Below the pieces are notes generated by a model, which saw nothing but the letters and a program-made list of their open reading frames with translations, ran no database searches and had not been told where the DNA came from. Made by a program: the position numbers and the translations under genes. A DNA stretch of 64,000 bases from assembly GCA_964428345.1 (NCBI GenBank), contig CAYRYD010000009.1, positions 62,001-126,000 of the forward strand. The letters run 5' to 3'. Shown here in pieces: positions 1-9,777 of the stretch. Each line of letters begins with the position of its first letter. The stretch's first letter is position 1. This DNA comes from JABDMH01 sp964428345. GTDB taxonomy: Bacteria; Bacteroidota; Bacteroidia; Chitinophagales; Saprospiraceae.

Positions 1-723
1 TTTCCTTCCAATGCCGCGGGAGACCTGGTATGTCATGGTAATTATCCGTTTTTCAACCTGTTTGATCACAATATTGTCCAGAACATATCAATCGATAATT
101 CTCACGGAACCAATGGACCTTACAATACTTTTTACCGGAACCGGGCAGAACTGTATGGTATTATCATGAGTTCGTCCAATTCACCATCGCAGAATTTCAT
201 CGGTAATGAAATCACCAACAACGGATCATTCCTGGGCAATTATGTATTGATGGGTGAAGATCATTTTGAGTATGGTATGAATCACCGGGGGACCATAACC
301 CCTCCGGGAACCGGTAACCTGACCGGCTCCAGCTACTTTTATACCGGTACTCCGGAGATGATCGATGCTGTATGGCCGAGAATCGGGCCTCCCCGTGATC
401 TGAATGAACATTCCATCCCTGCCCGGGATCGCTTTATTGCGGGTACCACTGTTACTGTCTGCCATAGGGAATGCAATGACCAGTTTGCCGGATGGTCTGT
501 CTGGTCAGGATGTGGTGGAGATGACAACTGGTTTAATCCTGCAAACTGGCATCCCGGCCGTATCCCTAATGAGCATGAAGCAGTGTATATTCCGCCATTT
601 CCCGCCGGAGGACTGATTTTTCCGGTGATCAACCTGAATACGACGATCGGAGGGCTGTGGGTTGACAAGGGAGGCCGGATCGAAACCGCTGAGGGTATTC
701 AGTTGTCGGTCTTGAAGCAGTGA
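1..723 (+). CDS. Secreted beta-rich protein, 3' part only
   Basis: The reading frame is open from base 1, so the gene starts upstream of the window and only the last 240 residues are visible. The first 60 or so residues are rich in N, D, I and G in short repeating turns, as in right-handed beta-helix surface proteins. The tail has a W-G/DDNWFNPANW...GRIPNE pattern that recurs near the C-terminus of many Bacteroidota extracellular proteins, often just before a type IX sorting domain. Here the protein stops shortly after it, with no recognisable sorting domain. It converges on the citramalate synthase gene, 32 bases away. Function unknown; cell-surface or secreted location is an inference. Confidence 0.7.
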   Translation, partial: FPSNAAGDLVCHGNYPFFNLFDHNIVQNISIDNSHGTNGPYNTFYRNRAELYGIIMSSSNSPSQNFIGNEITNNGSFLGNYVLMGEDHFEYGMNHRGTITPPGTGNLTGSSYFYTGTPEMIDAVWPRIGPPRDLNEHSIPARDRFIAGTTVTVCHRECNDQFAGWSVWSGCGGDDNWFNPANWHPGRIPNEHEAVYIPPFPAGGLIFPVINLNTTIGGLWVDKGGRIETAEGIQLSVLKQ

Positions 724-755
724 AATTCCACAGGGTTTGAAGGTATTACTGGATT

Positions 756-2354
756 TCAACGTTTGAATTTTCCACTATCGATGATCAGCTTGTATCGGAA
801 AGAATCGCATAAAGCCTGATAGCTGGCTTCGATGATGCTGCCATCAGCACCACAGGTCCACCACGAATCGATACCGTCAGTACTTTTCATCAACACCTGC
901 ACAATCGAATCGGTACCCATTCCGGTCTGGGTAATCCGAACCTTGTAGTCGACCAGTTCGATGAGTTTAATGGCAGGAAAGTGTTGGGCAAAAGCTTCCC
1001 GCATGGCATGATCGAGCGCTCCGACCGGTCCGGAAGATTCGGCAATAGTCATCCTGATTTCCGGATTATTTTCAACCCGCAATTTGACCACTGCTTCGCT
1101 GATATTGGTATCAGTATCGCGCACCATTTCGGAAATCGTACGATAACTGACTACATCAAAGTCATCCTGGAGATTCATAAAGTGCTGGTAGATCTGCACG
1201 ACAAAAGAACCGTCAGCGCTCTCAAATTCATAACCCTGATTTTCCAGCTTTTTTATTTTCGCGAGAAATTCGCGCATCTCTTCCGATTTCTCGTCCAGGT
1301 CAATGCCCAGTTCCTTGGCCTTCATGGCAACACTACTGCTACCCGACATGTCCGACATCAGAATACGCCGCTTGTTTCCAACCAGCTCGGGCTTCATGTG
1401 TTCGTAGCTATGCGAGACCTTTTTGGCTGCGTTGGCGTGTACTCCACCCTTGTGTGCAAAGGCGCTGATTCCGACAAAGGGTTCTTTTATGTTGGAGGTA
1501 ATATTGGCCAACTTGTCTGCTTCCAGCGAAAAGTCTCGTAACTCTTCCATGGAATCTGAGCAATTCATCCGATAGCCCAGTTTGAAATGCAGATTGGCCA
1601 CAATGGTCGTAAGATTGGCATTACCAACCCGTTCGCCATAACCATTGATCGTACCCTGTACCATGGTGGCTCCCGCCTCCGCTCCGGTCAGTGACAGGGC
1701 TACACCCAGGCCGCAATCATTATGGCAATGCACACCAATGGCGCTCTTTGGATGCTTTTCGATAGAAAGTCTGACAATGTCAGAAAATGGAAGAATCTGG
1801 GTCCCGCCGTTGGTGTCACAAAGCACCAGAAAATCGGCACCTCCCTCACTAGCTGCTTCCAGAGTAGCCATGGCATATCCCGGATCGGCCCGGTAGCCGT
1901 CGAAGAAATGCTCCGCATCGTAGATTACCTCTTTACCCTGAGTTTTCAGAAAGGCAACAGACTCCCGGATCATCTTCAGATTTTCGTCGAGCGTCGTCTT
2001 TAATACATCGGTTACATGTAAGGGCCATGATTTACCAAAGATGGTCACCACCGGAGTGTTTGCCTCAATCAGCTGAACCAGTTGCGGGTCATCTTCCACT
2101 TTCAGCTTCGCCCTGCGGGTTGATCCGAAAGCCGCCAGCCGGGCATGTTTAAGCTCCACATCGGCCATCATCCGGAAAAATTCCATATCCCGTGGATTGG
2201 AACCCGGCCAGCCTCCTTCAATATAATCAAACCTGAAATGATCGATCTTCCGGGCGAGCAGGATCTTATCTTCTGCAGAAAATGAGACACCTTCTCCCTG
2301 GGTACCGTCTCGTAAGGTCGTATCGTAAATCAGAATCCTTGCTTTGCTGTTCAT
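756..2354 (-). CDS. cimA: Citramalate synthase, CimA type
   Basis: This enzyme condenses pyruvate and acetyl-CoA to (R)-citramalate, the first step of the threonine-independent isoleucine route, in the cytoplasm. The N-terminal HMGL-like TIM barrel shows the family signature YDTTLRDGTQGEG, and VHCHNDCGLG carries metal ligands. The C-terminal third is a LeuA-type allosteric domain. Length (532 residues) fits the long CimA/2-isopropylmalate synthase-like subfamily. An upstream in-frame ATG at 2375 would add seven residues. I prefer the ATG at 2354 because an AGGGGG purine run lies about nine bases before it and homology starts directly after. It stands alone: the neighbour on the left converges and the next gene on the same strand is unrelated. 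A homocitrate or isopropylmalate synthase role is less likely, given the length and signature. Confidence 0.92.
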   Translation of the reverse strand: MNSKARILIYDTTLRDGTQGEGVSFSAEDKILLARKIDHFRFDYIEGGWPGSNPRDMEFFRMMADVELKHARLAAFGSTRRAKLKVEDDPQLVQLIEANTPVVTIFGKSWPLHVTDVLKTTLDENLKMIRESVAFLKTQGKEVIYDAEHFFDGYRADPGYAMATLEAASEGGADFLVLCDTNGGTQILPFSDIVRLSIEKHPKSAIGVHCHNDCGLGVALSLTGAEAGATMVQGTINGYGERVGNANLTTIVANLHFKLGYRMNCSDSMEELRDFSLEADKLANITSNIKEPFVGISAFAHKGGVHANAAKKVSHSYEHMKPELVGNKRRILMSDMSGSSSVAMKAKELGIDLDEKSEEMREFLAKIKKLENQGYEFESADGSFVVQIYQHFMNLQDDFDVVSYRTISEMVRDTDTNISEAVVKLRVENNPEIRMTIAESSGPVGALDHAMREAFAQHFPAIKLIELVDYKVRITQTGMGTDSIVQVLMKSTDGIDSWWTCGADGSIIEASYQALCDSFRYKLIIDSGKFKR

Positions 2355-2603
2355 TCCGTTGAACCCCCTGTCCAAATCAAGTTTTTAAAAAAGTAGGGCG
2401 AATTTAGGAATAATTGATCATTCGGCCGGGTTCTCACACCGGATTGTCAATTTCTTGCCGATATTGCGTCTACCGGCCATGCCCGTTCGTCCCAAATCAT
2501 CAATGTTAGGAGAAAGTGCGATTATAATGTGTAACCCGGGTCACAGAGAAAATTTCGAATTACGGATGTCGGAGGAAGATGGTGGCAAAGAACCCGTCAG
2601 TAC

Positions 2604-5600
2604 TTATTGGTTGATCAGATAAATACCCATGTCTTCGGGCAATAAATCGGTCGACTTGTTGACCGGATTCTGAGACTTTTTCTTCACATTTTTTACGAGA
2701 TGTGGCACTCTTTGTTGTACAAATGTTTTAAGTTCTTCGATCGTGATCACGCCGTCAGCTCCCTTATCTTTTACACCGTTTACTTCTGCATAAATATCGG
2801 CGTTGATTTTTTTACCGTCAATTTCGACGGTTTCATTATTAAAGGCCTCGATGATCGCTTTGGTAAAAGCGCCGTTGCCCCAGCTCTCGTCTTCGTATGA
2901 AAATTCATTTTCACCACACGAGGCAAATATTTCCATCCCGGCAGTGGCGTTGATCAGGTCATTCACCAATTTGCTGGCTGCCGCATCACTAAACGAGCGG
3001 CTACCGGCACTTCCACTATGACAGGCATCGATAAACAAGAGCTTGTTACCGTCGATTCCCCGTAGACGTTTCAAAATATCTTCGTTAAAATCGATGGTCG
3101 ACAGTTCCTCATATTGAGGATCGTAGTCGGATGGAAGCAATACATACCGGTTTCCTTCGACTACTTTTCCATGGGAGGAGATAAAAACAACAATCATATC
3201 ATTGTCTTTGATCGCATTGTTTCTGGATAGATTCAGAAAGGCCCGTTTAATATTTTTTTCAGTGGTTTCATCCCGGGAGGTTAATTCCAATACACTCACT
3301 TTACGGAAGGTGCGTCCTTTTTCATCCCGTAGCTTCCCGTACATGCTTGCAAATTTCTTGGCATCATTGACCGTATATTCGAGGTCTTCATGTTCTACTC
3401 CGATCGCCAGCACGTATAGATTGGGTGCATCTTTGGAAACATAATTGAAAATTAAGGGTGTGCTTTTTCCGATGATTTCTTGCCCTTCATCATCGTAGTA
3501 GACCACCTGGACTTCGTTTTGACCTTCGCTCAGGTTGATGATATTGGTATAAGCCTGCTGAATACGGCTTGCCAGATGATTTTCCGGGGGAGTCAGTCTT
3601 GATTCATCCAGTTTCTGACCCTGAGCCCGGCGACCATTGATCAGAACGGCAAAATTTTTCTTCGACAATTCTTTATTAGCCAGGGCAACCGCCTTGATAT
3701 TGATCTCCCGCTGATGCACATCCACGGTTCGCAACTCATTGAGATCGTGGCTGGTCCAGATGATGTCCATGTTATTGGAAGGAGCCGGCACGTATTCTAC
3801 TAAAGGTTCACTGTTAGCTACCCGGTAGTTAAAACTTTGCCGCAACCCATTTTTTGTCTCCAGACTGATTTGTATGTTGTTTTTCCGGAATCCCTCCGGG
3901 TAGGCAAATTCAAAAGTCACCAGATAACGTTCTTCCGGTGCCAGTCCCGGTACTTTAGTGGTTTCGGATTGGAGAGATTCCACCCCTTCGGGTATGATGA
4001 ATGCAGCTTCTGCGGCTTCTGAATTCAAGCCGCCAATATTTTCCAGTTCGATAGTCAGGGTGATGGGCTGCCCCGGATCGGCATTTAACTCCGGTGAGAA
4101 TACATGCTTGTTGACGATCAGGTTGGCGGGGTCTGGCCGGTTGGTCACGATACGGGCTCCGGTGGAAGCGGCATTCATGCCATTGACTTCCAGATTGATA
4201 TTCAGTTGGTAGGACCCTTTGGTTGGTTCAGAAATAGCCTGTACCGGAATGTGTAATGGTTTTCGCTGTCCTGCCTGTAAACTTCCAAGGAATACCTGGT
4301 CCCAGAACCTGATGGCCGACCGGTCGTTGGATGTAATTCTCGCTCTGATATTGGAAATGGTTTCGAGACTATTGTTGGTCACCTCCACCTGTACAAATCC
4401 ACGCTCTCCTACCTCCAGAAATTTGCTGGCATCGGTATCCACAAAGCGGCTTTCGCCAAATTCCAGGTTCAGGTTGGCCACGTTTCCGTAGCTTTCTTCT
4501 TCGTTTTTGATCATAGCCAGCTCGATTGGTGACTTATAGGTTAGGGCGCTGATCATTGTCTTTGAGGGAGCTATCTTGTCTGCTGTGGAATTTCCGGTAA
4601 TAATCAGCTCGGTATTGATCATTGATTCGGTGATGGAATATCCCATCTGATTTCCCTGGCCATCGATGACCGGATATGTGGAATGGTCCAGCATGGTTCC
4701 TTCATTGTCGACGACCACGACTTTCATGATCGAGGTTTTTGCCGATGGCAAATGTGACCAGGTATGACCCAAGATGGCATAACCTCCCTCCGACAGGGCT
4801 ACAAGAGCCGAAGAAACATCCGCAGCAGCACCCCCGAAGGTTCGTTCCCACTCAAGATCACCCCGGGCATCGATTTTAACCAGCCACATATCAGCTTCTC
4901 CCGACCCTTTCGAATTGGTAGACCCGGCAATCACCAGCCCTCCATCCAGATGACTGTTGCAGATAGCAACCCCTTCCTGGAATCCTCTGTCGCCGAAATA
5001 TTTGATGCCGCCCCAAAGGTCGGTGCCCTCTTCATTGATCCTGGCCACCCAGGCCTTTGCCGGATGTTCGCGGTCTTTGTAGTCTGTGCTGCCAACCAGG
5101 GCAAAAGCTCCGTCTGGGGTAGCAATGATTTGCCGGACCGGGCCAGGCACGGATATATGCGATGTCAGCCGTTTGGTACCGTCATGATTTTTCCGGAAAA
5201 GCCAGAAATTACCTGGCCTGCCAATGTCTTCACTACCGATCAACAGGACGATGCCATGGTGATTGATCGCCAGATCGGTGATCTCATCATCGCGGTGAGC
5301 CAGACCATCCAGGGATTCCCGGTGAAGGAGTTCACCTTCCATATCCAGATCTACCACCCAGCCATCTCGGTTCCCCTTTCGGACTTCATCGTATCCGGTG
5401 ACGGTAAAAGTGCCATCGTGGTTTTGAATAATCGAACTGAATGATTGATTGCCTTCGCGGCCGATGCGTTTCCATTGTTCGAGTGTCCCATCTTCGGCAT
5501 TGAGCAGGATAAACAGGCCATCGATGTCATCCCCGCGCTCACCCCTGGTTTCACCGACGGCAGCAATGTATCCGTTGGTTGTACTGATTACTCTGTGTAT

Positions 5601-5726
5601 CTTTTCATAAGCCGCCGGTCTTCGCCGGTAGTCCCAACTGCTCAGCAACTTGACATTGTCCTGAGCAATCATTTGAAAATGAATCAACAGAAAACCACCG
5701 ACGATAAAAAACTTACTCAGATTCAT
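2604..5726 (-). CDS. Exported caspase-like (C14) cysteine protease with propeller-like and CARDB-like modules
   Basis: A 1040-residue protein with an N-terminal signal peptide ending near MIAQ. Residues about 30-400 contain repeated GS/VTGYD and WVVDLD-type blades resembling the beta-propeller repeats of Bacteroidota surface proteins. Residues about 420-660 look like two CARDB/Ig-like modules. The caspase p20 domain starts near residue 766 (LYVLAIGVEHEDLEYTVNDA). The catalytic dyad is visible: His852 in SSHG and Cys902 in DACHSG. The tail around DGVITIEELKTFVQQRVPHL is the usual end of bacterial caspase-like proteins. The gene is divergent from the TPR-CHAT gene 5841-8744, so two caspase-fold (clan CD) enzymes share one 114-base intergenic region. 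Cleavage specificity and substrate are not visible. The signal peptide implies a periplasmic or extracellular rather than cytoplasmic role. Confidence 0.88.
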   Translation of the reverse strand: MNLSKFFIVGGFLLIHFQMIAQDNVKLLSSWDYRRRPAAYEKIHRVISTTNGYIAAVGETRGERGDDIDGLFILLNAEDGTLEQWKRIGREGNQSFSSIIQNHDGTFTVTGYDEVRKGNRDGWVVDLDMEGELLHRESLDGLAHRDDEITDLAINHHGIVLLIGSEDIGRPGNFWLFRKNHDGTKRLTSHISVPGPVRQIIATPDGAFALVGSTDYKDREHPAKAWVARINEEGTDLWGGIKYFGDRGFQEGVAICNSHLDGGLVIAGSTNSKGSGEADMWLVKIDARGDLEWERTFGGAAADVSSALVALSEGGYAILGHTWSHLPSAKTSIMKVVVVDNEGTMLDHSTYPVIDGQGNQMGYSITESMINTELIITGNSTADKIAPSKTMISALTYKSPIELAMIKNEEESYGNVANLNLEFGESRFVDTDASKFLEVGERGFVQVEVTNNSLETISNIRARITSNDRSAIRFWDQVFLGSLQAGQRKPLHIPVQAISEPTKGSYQLNINLEVNGMNAASTGARIVTNRPDPANLIVNKHVFSPELNADPGQPITLTIELENIGGLNSEAAEAAFIIPEGVESLQSETTKVPGLAPEERYLVTFEFAYPEGFRKNNIQISLETKNGLRQSFNYRVANSEPLVEYVPAPSNNMDIIWTSHDLNELRTVDVHQREINIKAVALANKELSKKNFAVLINGRRAQGQKLDESRLTPPENHLASRIQQAYTNIINLSEGQNEVQVVYYDDEGQEIIGKSTPLIFNYVSKDAPNLYVLAIGVEHEDLEYTVNDAKKFASMYGKLRDEKGRTFRKVSVLELTSRDETTEKNIKRAFLNLSRNNAIKDNDMIVVFISSHGKVVEGNRYVLLPSDYDPQYEELSTIDFNEDILKRLRGIDGNKLLFIDACHSGSAGSRSFSDAAASKLVNDLINATAGMEIFASCGENEFSYEDESWGNGAFTKAIIEAFNNETVEIDGKKINADIYAEVNGVKDKGADGVITIEELKTFVQQRVPHLVKNVKKKSQNPVNKSTDLLPEDMGIYLINQ

Positions 5727-5840
5727 AGTGAGTCCATTTGCAGGTTAAAAAGCTGTAAGAACACCCATCCAGAAGTTCTGATTTCGTTCTGTAAATTTAA
5801 GCTACTTTTAAGGGTTCTCGCATAATAGTGTATTGAAGAG
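5727..5840. promoter_or_regulatory. Divergent intergenic region between caspase and CHAT genes
   Basis: These 114 bases separate the start codons of two divergently transcribed caspase-fold genes and must hold the promoters of both unless one is read from elsewhere. I did not find a perfect TAnnTTTG box on either strand, so no individual promoter is called. Joint regulation of the pair is an inference from the arrangement. Confidence 0.4.
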
Positions 5841-8744
5841 ATGGAATGTCCTGAACGATCCATACTTTTTTTTCGATTATTGGCCTTTTTCCCATACATC
5901 GTCCGGATATTCCTGTTTCCCACACTTTCCCATGCGACCTCCGTTGATACCTCCCGTCTTACGGAGTTGGTCAGGCCGGTTATGAAACCGTATGATGCCC
6001 GTCAATGGGAGGATGCCCGGGTGGAAGCCGAAAAACTGCTTATACTGCTTAGCAGTGAACCCCCTGGGATCTATCCGGCTTATTATGAACCCGTAATCCT
6101 TGGATTGCTGGCAGATTGTTTGCTGGAGATGGGACAATATGATCAGGCCCTTTCGCATTATGAAATGGCTCTCACCCAGCTGGATAACTCCGCTGATGGT
6201 AACGTCACCCACCTGGCCGGTATCCTTAATAAGCTGGGAAATTACTACCTAGAAGTAAAAGATTTTTCCAAAGCAGAACCTTTGCTTGAACGGGCGCTTA
6301 CGTTGCGTCTTAACCATTATGGCCCTGATCATCTACTGGTAGCGGATGTTTATAATAATTTGGGCATCAGTCGTTTGTATTCGGGAGACTTTGCGGCAGC
6401 CCTTGAATATCACAGAGGAGCGCTGCGGATCCGGCTTCTCCATCTCTCATCTCCCCACGAGCAGCTGGCTCAGTCGTACAACAATCTGGCTCAATGTTAC
6501 CAGGATGCAGGTGAGCAGGATAAAGCTATAGAAGCCTATCAACGTGCCCTGGCAAATTATCCTGACAGCAGAATTTTTGATGCTGTGAGAGCCGATGCCC
6601 TGCTCAACCTGGGAGTAGCTTATCTCGACCTGTCTGAGCCTGATCGCAGCATGGAATACTTTCACCAGGCCCTTCAACTCTACCGGAATGCGGGCCCCGG
6701 ATCAGAAAACGGCGTCGGCCTTTGTCTTAACAATCTCGGCAATACCTGGCTTTATAAAGACCGCCCGGATCTGGCCCAACAATACTATGAAGAAGCATTG
6801 AATGTGCGGACCAGGCTATTTGGCGGGGTACATCCGGATGTAGCCGAAACCCGTTATAATATGGCCCAGAATTACCGGCTATCGGGTAAACCGGACGAGG
6901 CCATTGAGGCATTTAAGCAGTGTCTCCTTGCCCTGGGATTTGATTCCGCTGATGAAAAGAGGTTGAACAAGGTACATTCCTATCAGTTCCTGTTGGACGC
7001 GATGTACTATTTGGCTGATGTCTATCATAGTCAATATTTATTGCTGAGAGACGCTCATTATCTCCGGTTGGCATTGACCCATTATGAATATGCAGATGAA
7101 GTAATGGATTACCTCCGGATTCGCTACGAGGCCCTTGGTTCAAAATTAAACCTGGTATCCCTGGGTCATCTCCTTTATGAGGCGGCAATTGCCGTTGCAT
7201 TGGAGTTGGAGCACATCACCGGTGAAGCCAGATACCGACATTTTGCCTTCCGGTTTTCCGAGAAAAGTAAAGGTTTGTTGCTCCTGGACGCCCTGCAAAA
7301 TACCCGGGCGAAAGCCTTTAGCGGAGTGCCCGGACACATATTGACAGAACTAAGTAACCTGGAAACATCGATAGCAGAATTGGAGAAAGAACGCTTTCTC
7401 AATGACGATCGGAGAGAAACTGGTGGCAGTCCCGATTCGTTGGACGACCGGATTCTGGAAAAAAAACTGCTTCTTTATGAAAAGGTCCGGCTCGTCAGTC
7501 AGCGATATCCGGAGTATTACAATCTCCGGTATGGTGCAACGACACTCCCGGTTACACAGATTCAGAAAGAGTTGCTCGGACCGGATCAAACCCTGCTGGA
7601 GTATTTTCTGGGTTCAGACCTCTACATTTTCGTGATAAACCGGGATCAGTTTGAGGTAGTCACGGTGCTCCTGCCGGAGGACTTTTATCTTCATCTGGAT
7701 CATTTCATGACCTCTATCCAGGAATTCCGGACAATTGCCAGTGCTTCCCTTGACGTTAATATCCGCAACTATGTACAGTCGGCTACTGAACTTTACCGTT
7801 ATCTGGTGGCTCCGGTAAAGCATTATTTGCGAAAGAACCTGATCATTGTGCCTGATGACCGTCTGGGCTATGTACCTTATGATGCCCTGCTTACCAGGCA
7901 GGTGGATAGCACGGAGTATTTTCGGAACCACCCCTACCTGATTCGTGACCATAGCATTAGTTATAATTATTCTGCCAGTCTGCTGGCAGATATGAAAACG
8001 GATAAAGGCTTTGCAAGGGGAAGCGGATACCTGGGTTTTGCTCCCGATTTTTCCAATACCCAAATTGACGGATTGGCGGAGCTGCTTTTTAACAGTGAAG
8101 AAATTCTGGGGGCCAAAGCGGAGTTGGGCGGACGAGTTTTCTTGAAGGAAGAAGCAACAAAGTCGAATTTTATGGCCTGGCAGTCCAGGTTTGGGATTCT
8201 TCATCTGGCTACCCACGGTAAGGTCGATACAGAAAGCGAGGATTTTTCCTTCCTGGCATTTTCAAAAAATCAAAGCACCAATCCGGATGACTATTTCCTT
8301 TATCTCCGCGAAATTTACAACCTGCCGGTGCATGCCCGGATGGTCATTTTGAGTGCCTGCGAAACCGGTACCGGTAAACTGTTTGAAGGAGAAGGTATCG
8401 CCAGCATCGCCAGAGGGTTTTCCTATGCCGGTGCAGAAAGTCTGATTGCCACCCGTTGGAACATCAACGATAAAACTACCTCCCTTCTGATGGGGATGTT
8501 TTTGGGAAATATCAATGCCGGAATGACAAAAGACGATGCCCTGCAGACCGCTATACTCAGTTATATCGACACCCAAAATCACCATTATGCTCACCCATTT
8601 TACTGGTCTTCCTTTATGGCCATTGGCAATATGGCCACCGTACCATTGCCGGATAGTCCCGCCTATCAGTTGATGTTATATGGCAGTCCTTTAATCCTCC
8701 TTTTTGCGGCATTATTATTTTACCTGCGCAGAAAGGTGAGTTGA
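5841..8744 (+). CDS. Exported TPR-CHAT domain protein
   Basis: 967 residues. The N-terminus is hydrophobic (about residues 8-30) and reads as a signal peptide. Residues about 95-360 are TPR repeats (for example A..YNNLGISRLYSGDFAAALEYH and QSYNNLAQCYQDAGEQDKAIEAYQ). A helical linker follows, then the CHAT peptidase-like domain. The clan CD dyad is present: His792 in HLATHG and Cys840 in SACETG, with the downstream EGIASIARGFSYAGAESLIATRW core. A C-terminal membrane helix (about 940-960) is followed by RRK, so the domains should face the periplasm. TPR-CHAT proteins are caspase-fold proteases, some acting in immunity or death (for example the type III-E CRISPR partner). Here there is no CRISPR context. 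The partner and substrate are unknown. Confidence 0.9.
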   Translation: MECPERSILFFRLLAFFPYIVRIFLFPTLSHATSVDTSRLTELVRPVMKPYDARQWEDARVEAEKLLILLSSEPPGIYPAYYEPVILGLLADCLLEMGQYDQALSHYEMALTQLDNSADGNVTHLAGILNKLGNYYLEVKDFSKAEPLLERALTLRLNHYGPDHLLVADVYNNLGISRLYSGDFAAALEYHRGALRIRLLHLSSPHEQLAQSYNNLAQCYQDAGEQDKAIEAYQRALANYPDSRIFDAVRADALLNLGVAYLDLSEPDRSMEYFHQALQLYRNAGPGSENGVGLCLNNLGNTWLYKDRPDLAQQYYEEALNVRTRLFGGVHPDVAETRYNMAQNYRLSGKPDEAIEAFKQCLLALGFDSADEKRLNKVHSYQFLLDAMYYLADVYHSQYLLLRDAHYLRLALTHYEYADEVMDYLRIRYEALGSKLNLVSLGHLLYEAAIAVALELEHITGEARYRHFAFRFSEKSKGLLLLDALQNTRAKAFSGVPGHILTELSNLETSIAELEKERFLNDDRRETGGSPDSLDDRILEKKLLLYEKVRLVSQRYPEYYNLRYGATTLPVTQIQKELLGPDQTLLEYFLGSDLYIFVINRDQFEVVTVLLPEDFYLHLDHFMTSIQEFRTIASASLDVNIRNYVQSATELYRYLVAPVKHYLRKNLIIVPDDRLGYVPYDALLTRQVDSTEYFRNHPYLIRDHSISYNYSASLLADMKTDKGFARGSGYLGFAPDFSNTQIDGLAELLFNSEEILGAKAELGGRVFLKEEATKSNFMAWQSRFGILHLATHGKVDTESEDFSFLAFSKNQSTNPDDYFLYLREIYNLPVHARMVILSACETGTGKLFEGEGIASIARGFSYAGAESLIATRWNINDKTTSLLMGMFLGNINAGMTKDDALQTAILSYIDTQNHHYAHPFYWSSFMAIGNMATVPLPDSPAYQLMLYGSPLILLFAALLFYLRRKVS

Positions 8745-8768
8745 TCTTTAACACAGCTGCTTCAGGAT

Positions 8769-9761
8769 TCAGATTGCAAATCTTGCTCCCAGGACGATCA
8801 CAGAATAGGATTCCCGTACAATATCCTGCAAGGGATTGACAATATTGATAAACAAGGGAATACCCATGGTGAAGTATAGATTGTTCTTGCGATCAAAGGA
8901 ATATTGAACTCCGGCATAGGCAAATAGGAATTCGGTACTTTTTATGAAGGGATGCGAGTCGTATTGGGAAGGTTTGAAAGCCAGGTTATAATTGATGCCG
9001 GGATAAAAAGTAAATTTCTGACTGTTGGTCCGGTGAATGAGAAAAAAATTAAAGCTGGAATTATAGAGCGACTGATCGGTTACCTCACTGGGCAAATAAC
9101 CCCGGAGTGTACTACTGAAAAAATAAAAAACATTGGGTGTTACACTTTTATAGTAAGATGCTCCAAGGTCGAAAAAATCACGGTCTGCACCCAGTTGAGT
9201 TCGTTTGGATTCATCGTTGATGGTGACCTTTGAATAGCCGCCCGTCAGGAGAAAACCAGGTTCATAAGCGATCGGTTTAAAACGTAAACGAATGCCCACG
9301 TTGGCAATTCCACCAAAAGATTCATCGAAACGAACCTGAGTAAATGCCGGTTCTTCAGCTTCTTCGGCGCTGGATTTCTGAAATACCCGGAATGGAGAAC
9401 TGGAGGATGAATTATCCAGCCGTGTCCGGGCATATCCAATCTGAACACCCAGATCCCAGCGGCCGGATTGGGAAATACCGTAGTAACCGGAAAGGTCGGT
9501 CTGAAACAGGCTGTTGCGCACCCGGTCCAGAATGGGAGAATTCCTGCCGCTTTCGTGAAAGGCCAGCCAGTAAGATACCAGACTGTTATTGAGAATGACT
9601 TCTCCCTGGCCATGTCTAAGTACCGTCGAGGCAGTTCCACTCACAATAAAACCCTGATCGAGGGTATCCAGCCCGGGTATGCTGTACCGGAATTTTTGGG
9701 CGCCTGCCTGAAGAGAGACGAGGCACATCAGTGTTAGGAAGAAAATAGATTTATAATGCAT
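8769..9761 (-). CDS. Predicted outer-membrane beta-barrel protein
   Basis: 330 residues from the ATG at 9761. The frame extends 45 codons upstream, but the hydrophobic signal peptide (MHYKSIFFLTLMCLVSLQAGAQ) begins at this ATG. The body consists of alternating amphipathic strands with many aromatic ends (for example WDLGVQIGYARTRLD, IANVGIRLRFKPIAYEPGFLLTGGY, NLYFTMGIPLFINIVNP). It ends in hydrophobic residues, as expected for an outer-membrane barrel. No family is recognised. It is the last gene of the minus-strand unit headed by the sigma factor, 16 bases after the preceding gene, and it converges on the CHAT gene. Confidence 0.72.
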   Translation of the reverse strand: MHYKSIFFLTLMCLVSLQAGAQKFRYSIPGLDTLDQGFIVSGTASTVLRHGQGEVILNNSLVSYWLAFHESGRNSPILDRVRNSLFQTDLSGYYGISQSGRWDLGVQIGYARTRLDNSSSSSPFRVFQKSSAEEAEEPAFTQVRFDESFGGIANVGIRLRFKPIAYEPGFLLTGGYSKVTINDESKRTQLGADRDFFDLGASYYKSVTPNVFYFFSSTLRGYLPSEVTDQSLYNSSFNFFLIHRTNSQKFTFYPGINYNLAFKPSQYDSHPFIKSTEFLFAYAGVQYSFDRKNNLYFTMGIPLFINIVNPLQDIVRESYSVIVLGARFAI

Positions 9762-9777
9762 GACGGGAGTTTTCTGC

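Noticed and set aside
4764..5444. Plus-strand open frame of 226 codons
   Set aside because: Antisense to the caspase-like gene N-terminal repeats; long frame is a side effect of codon use.
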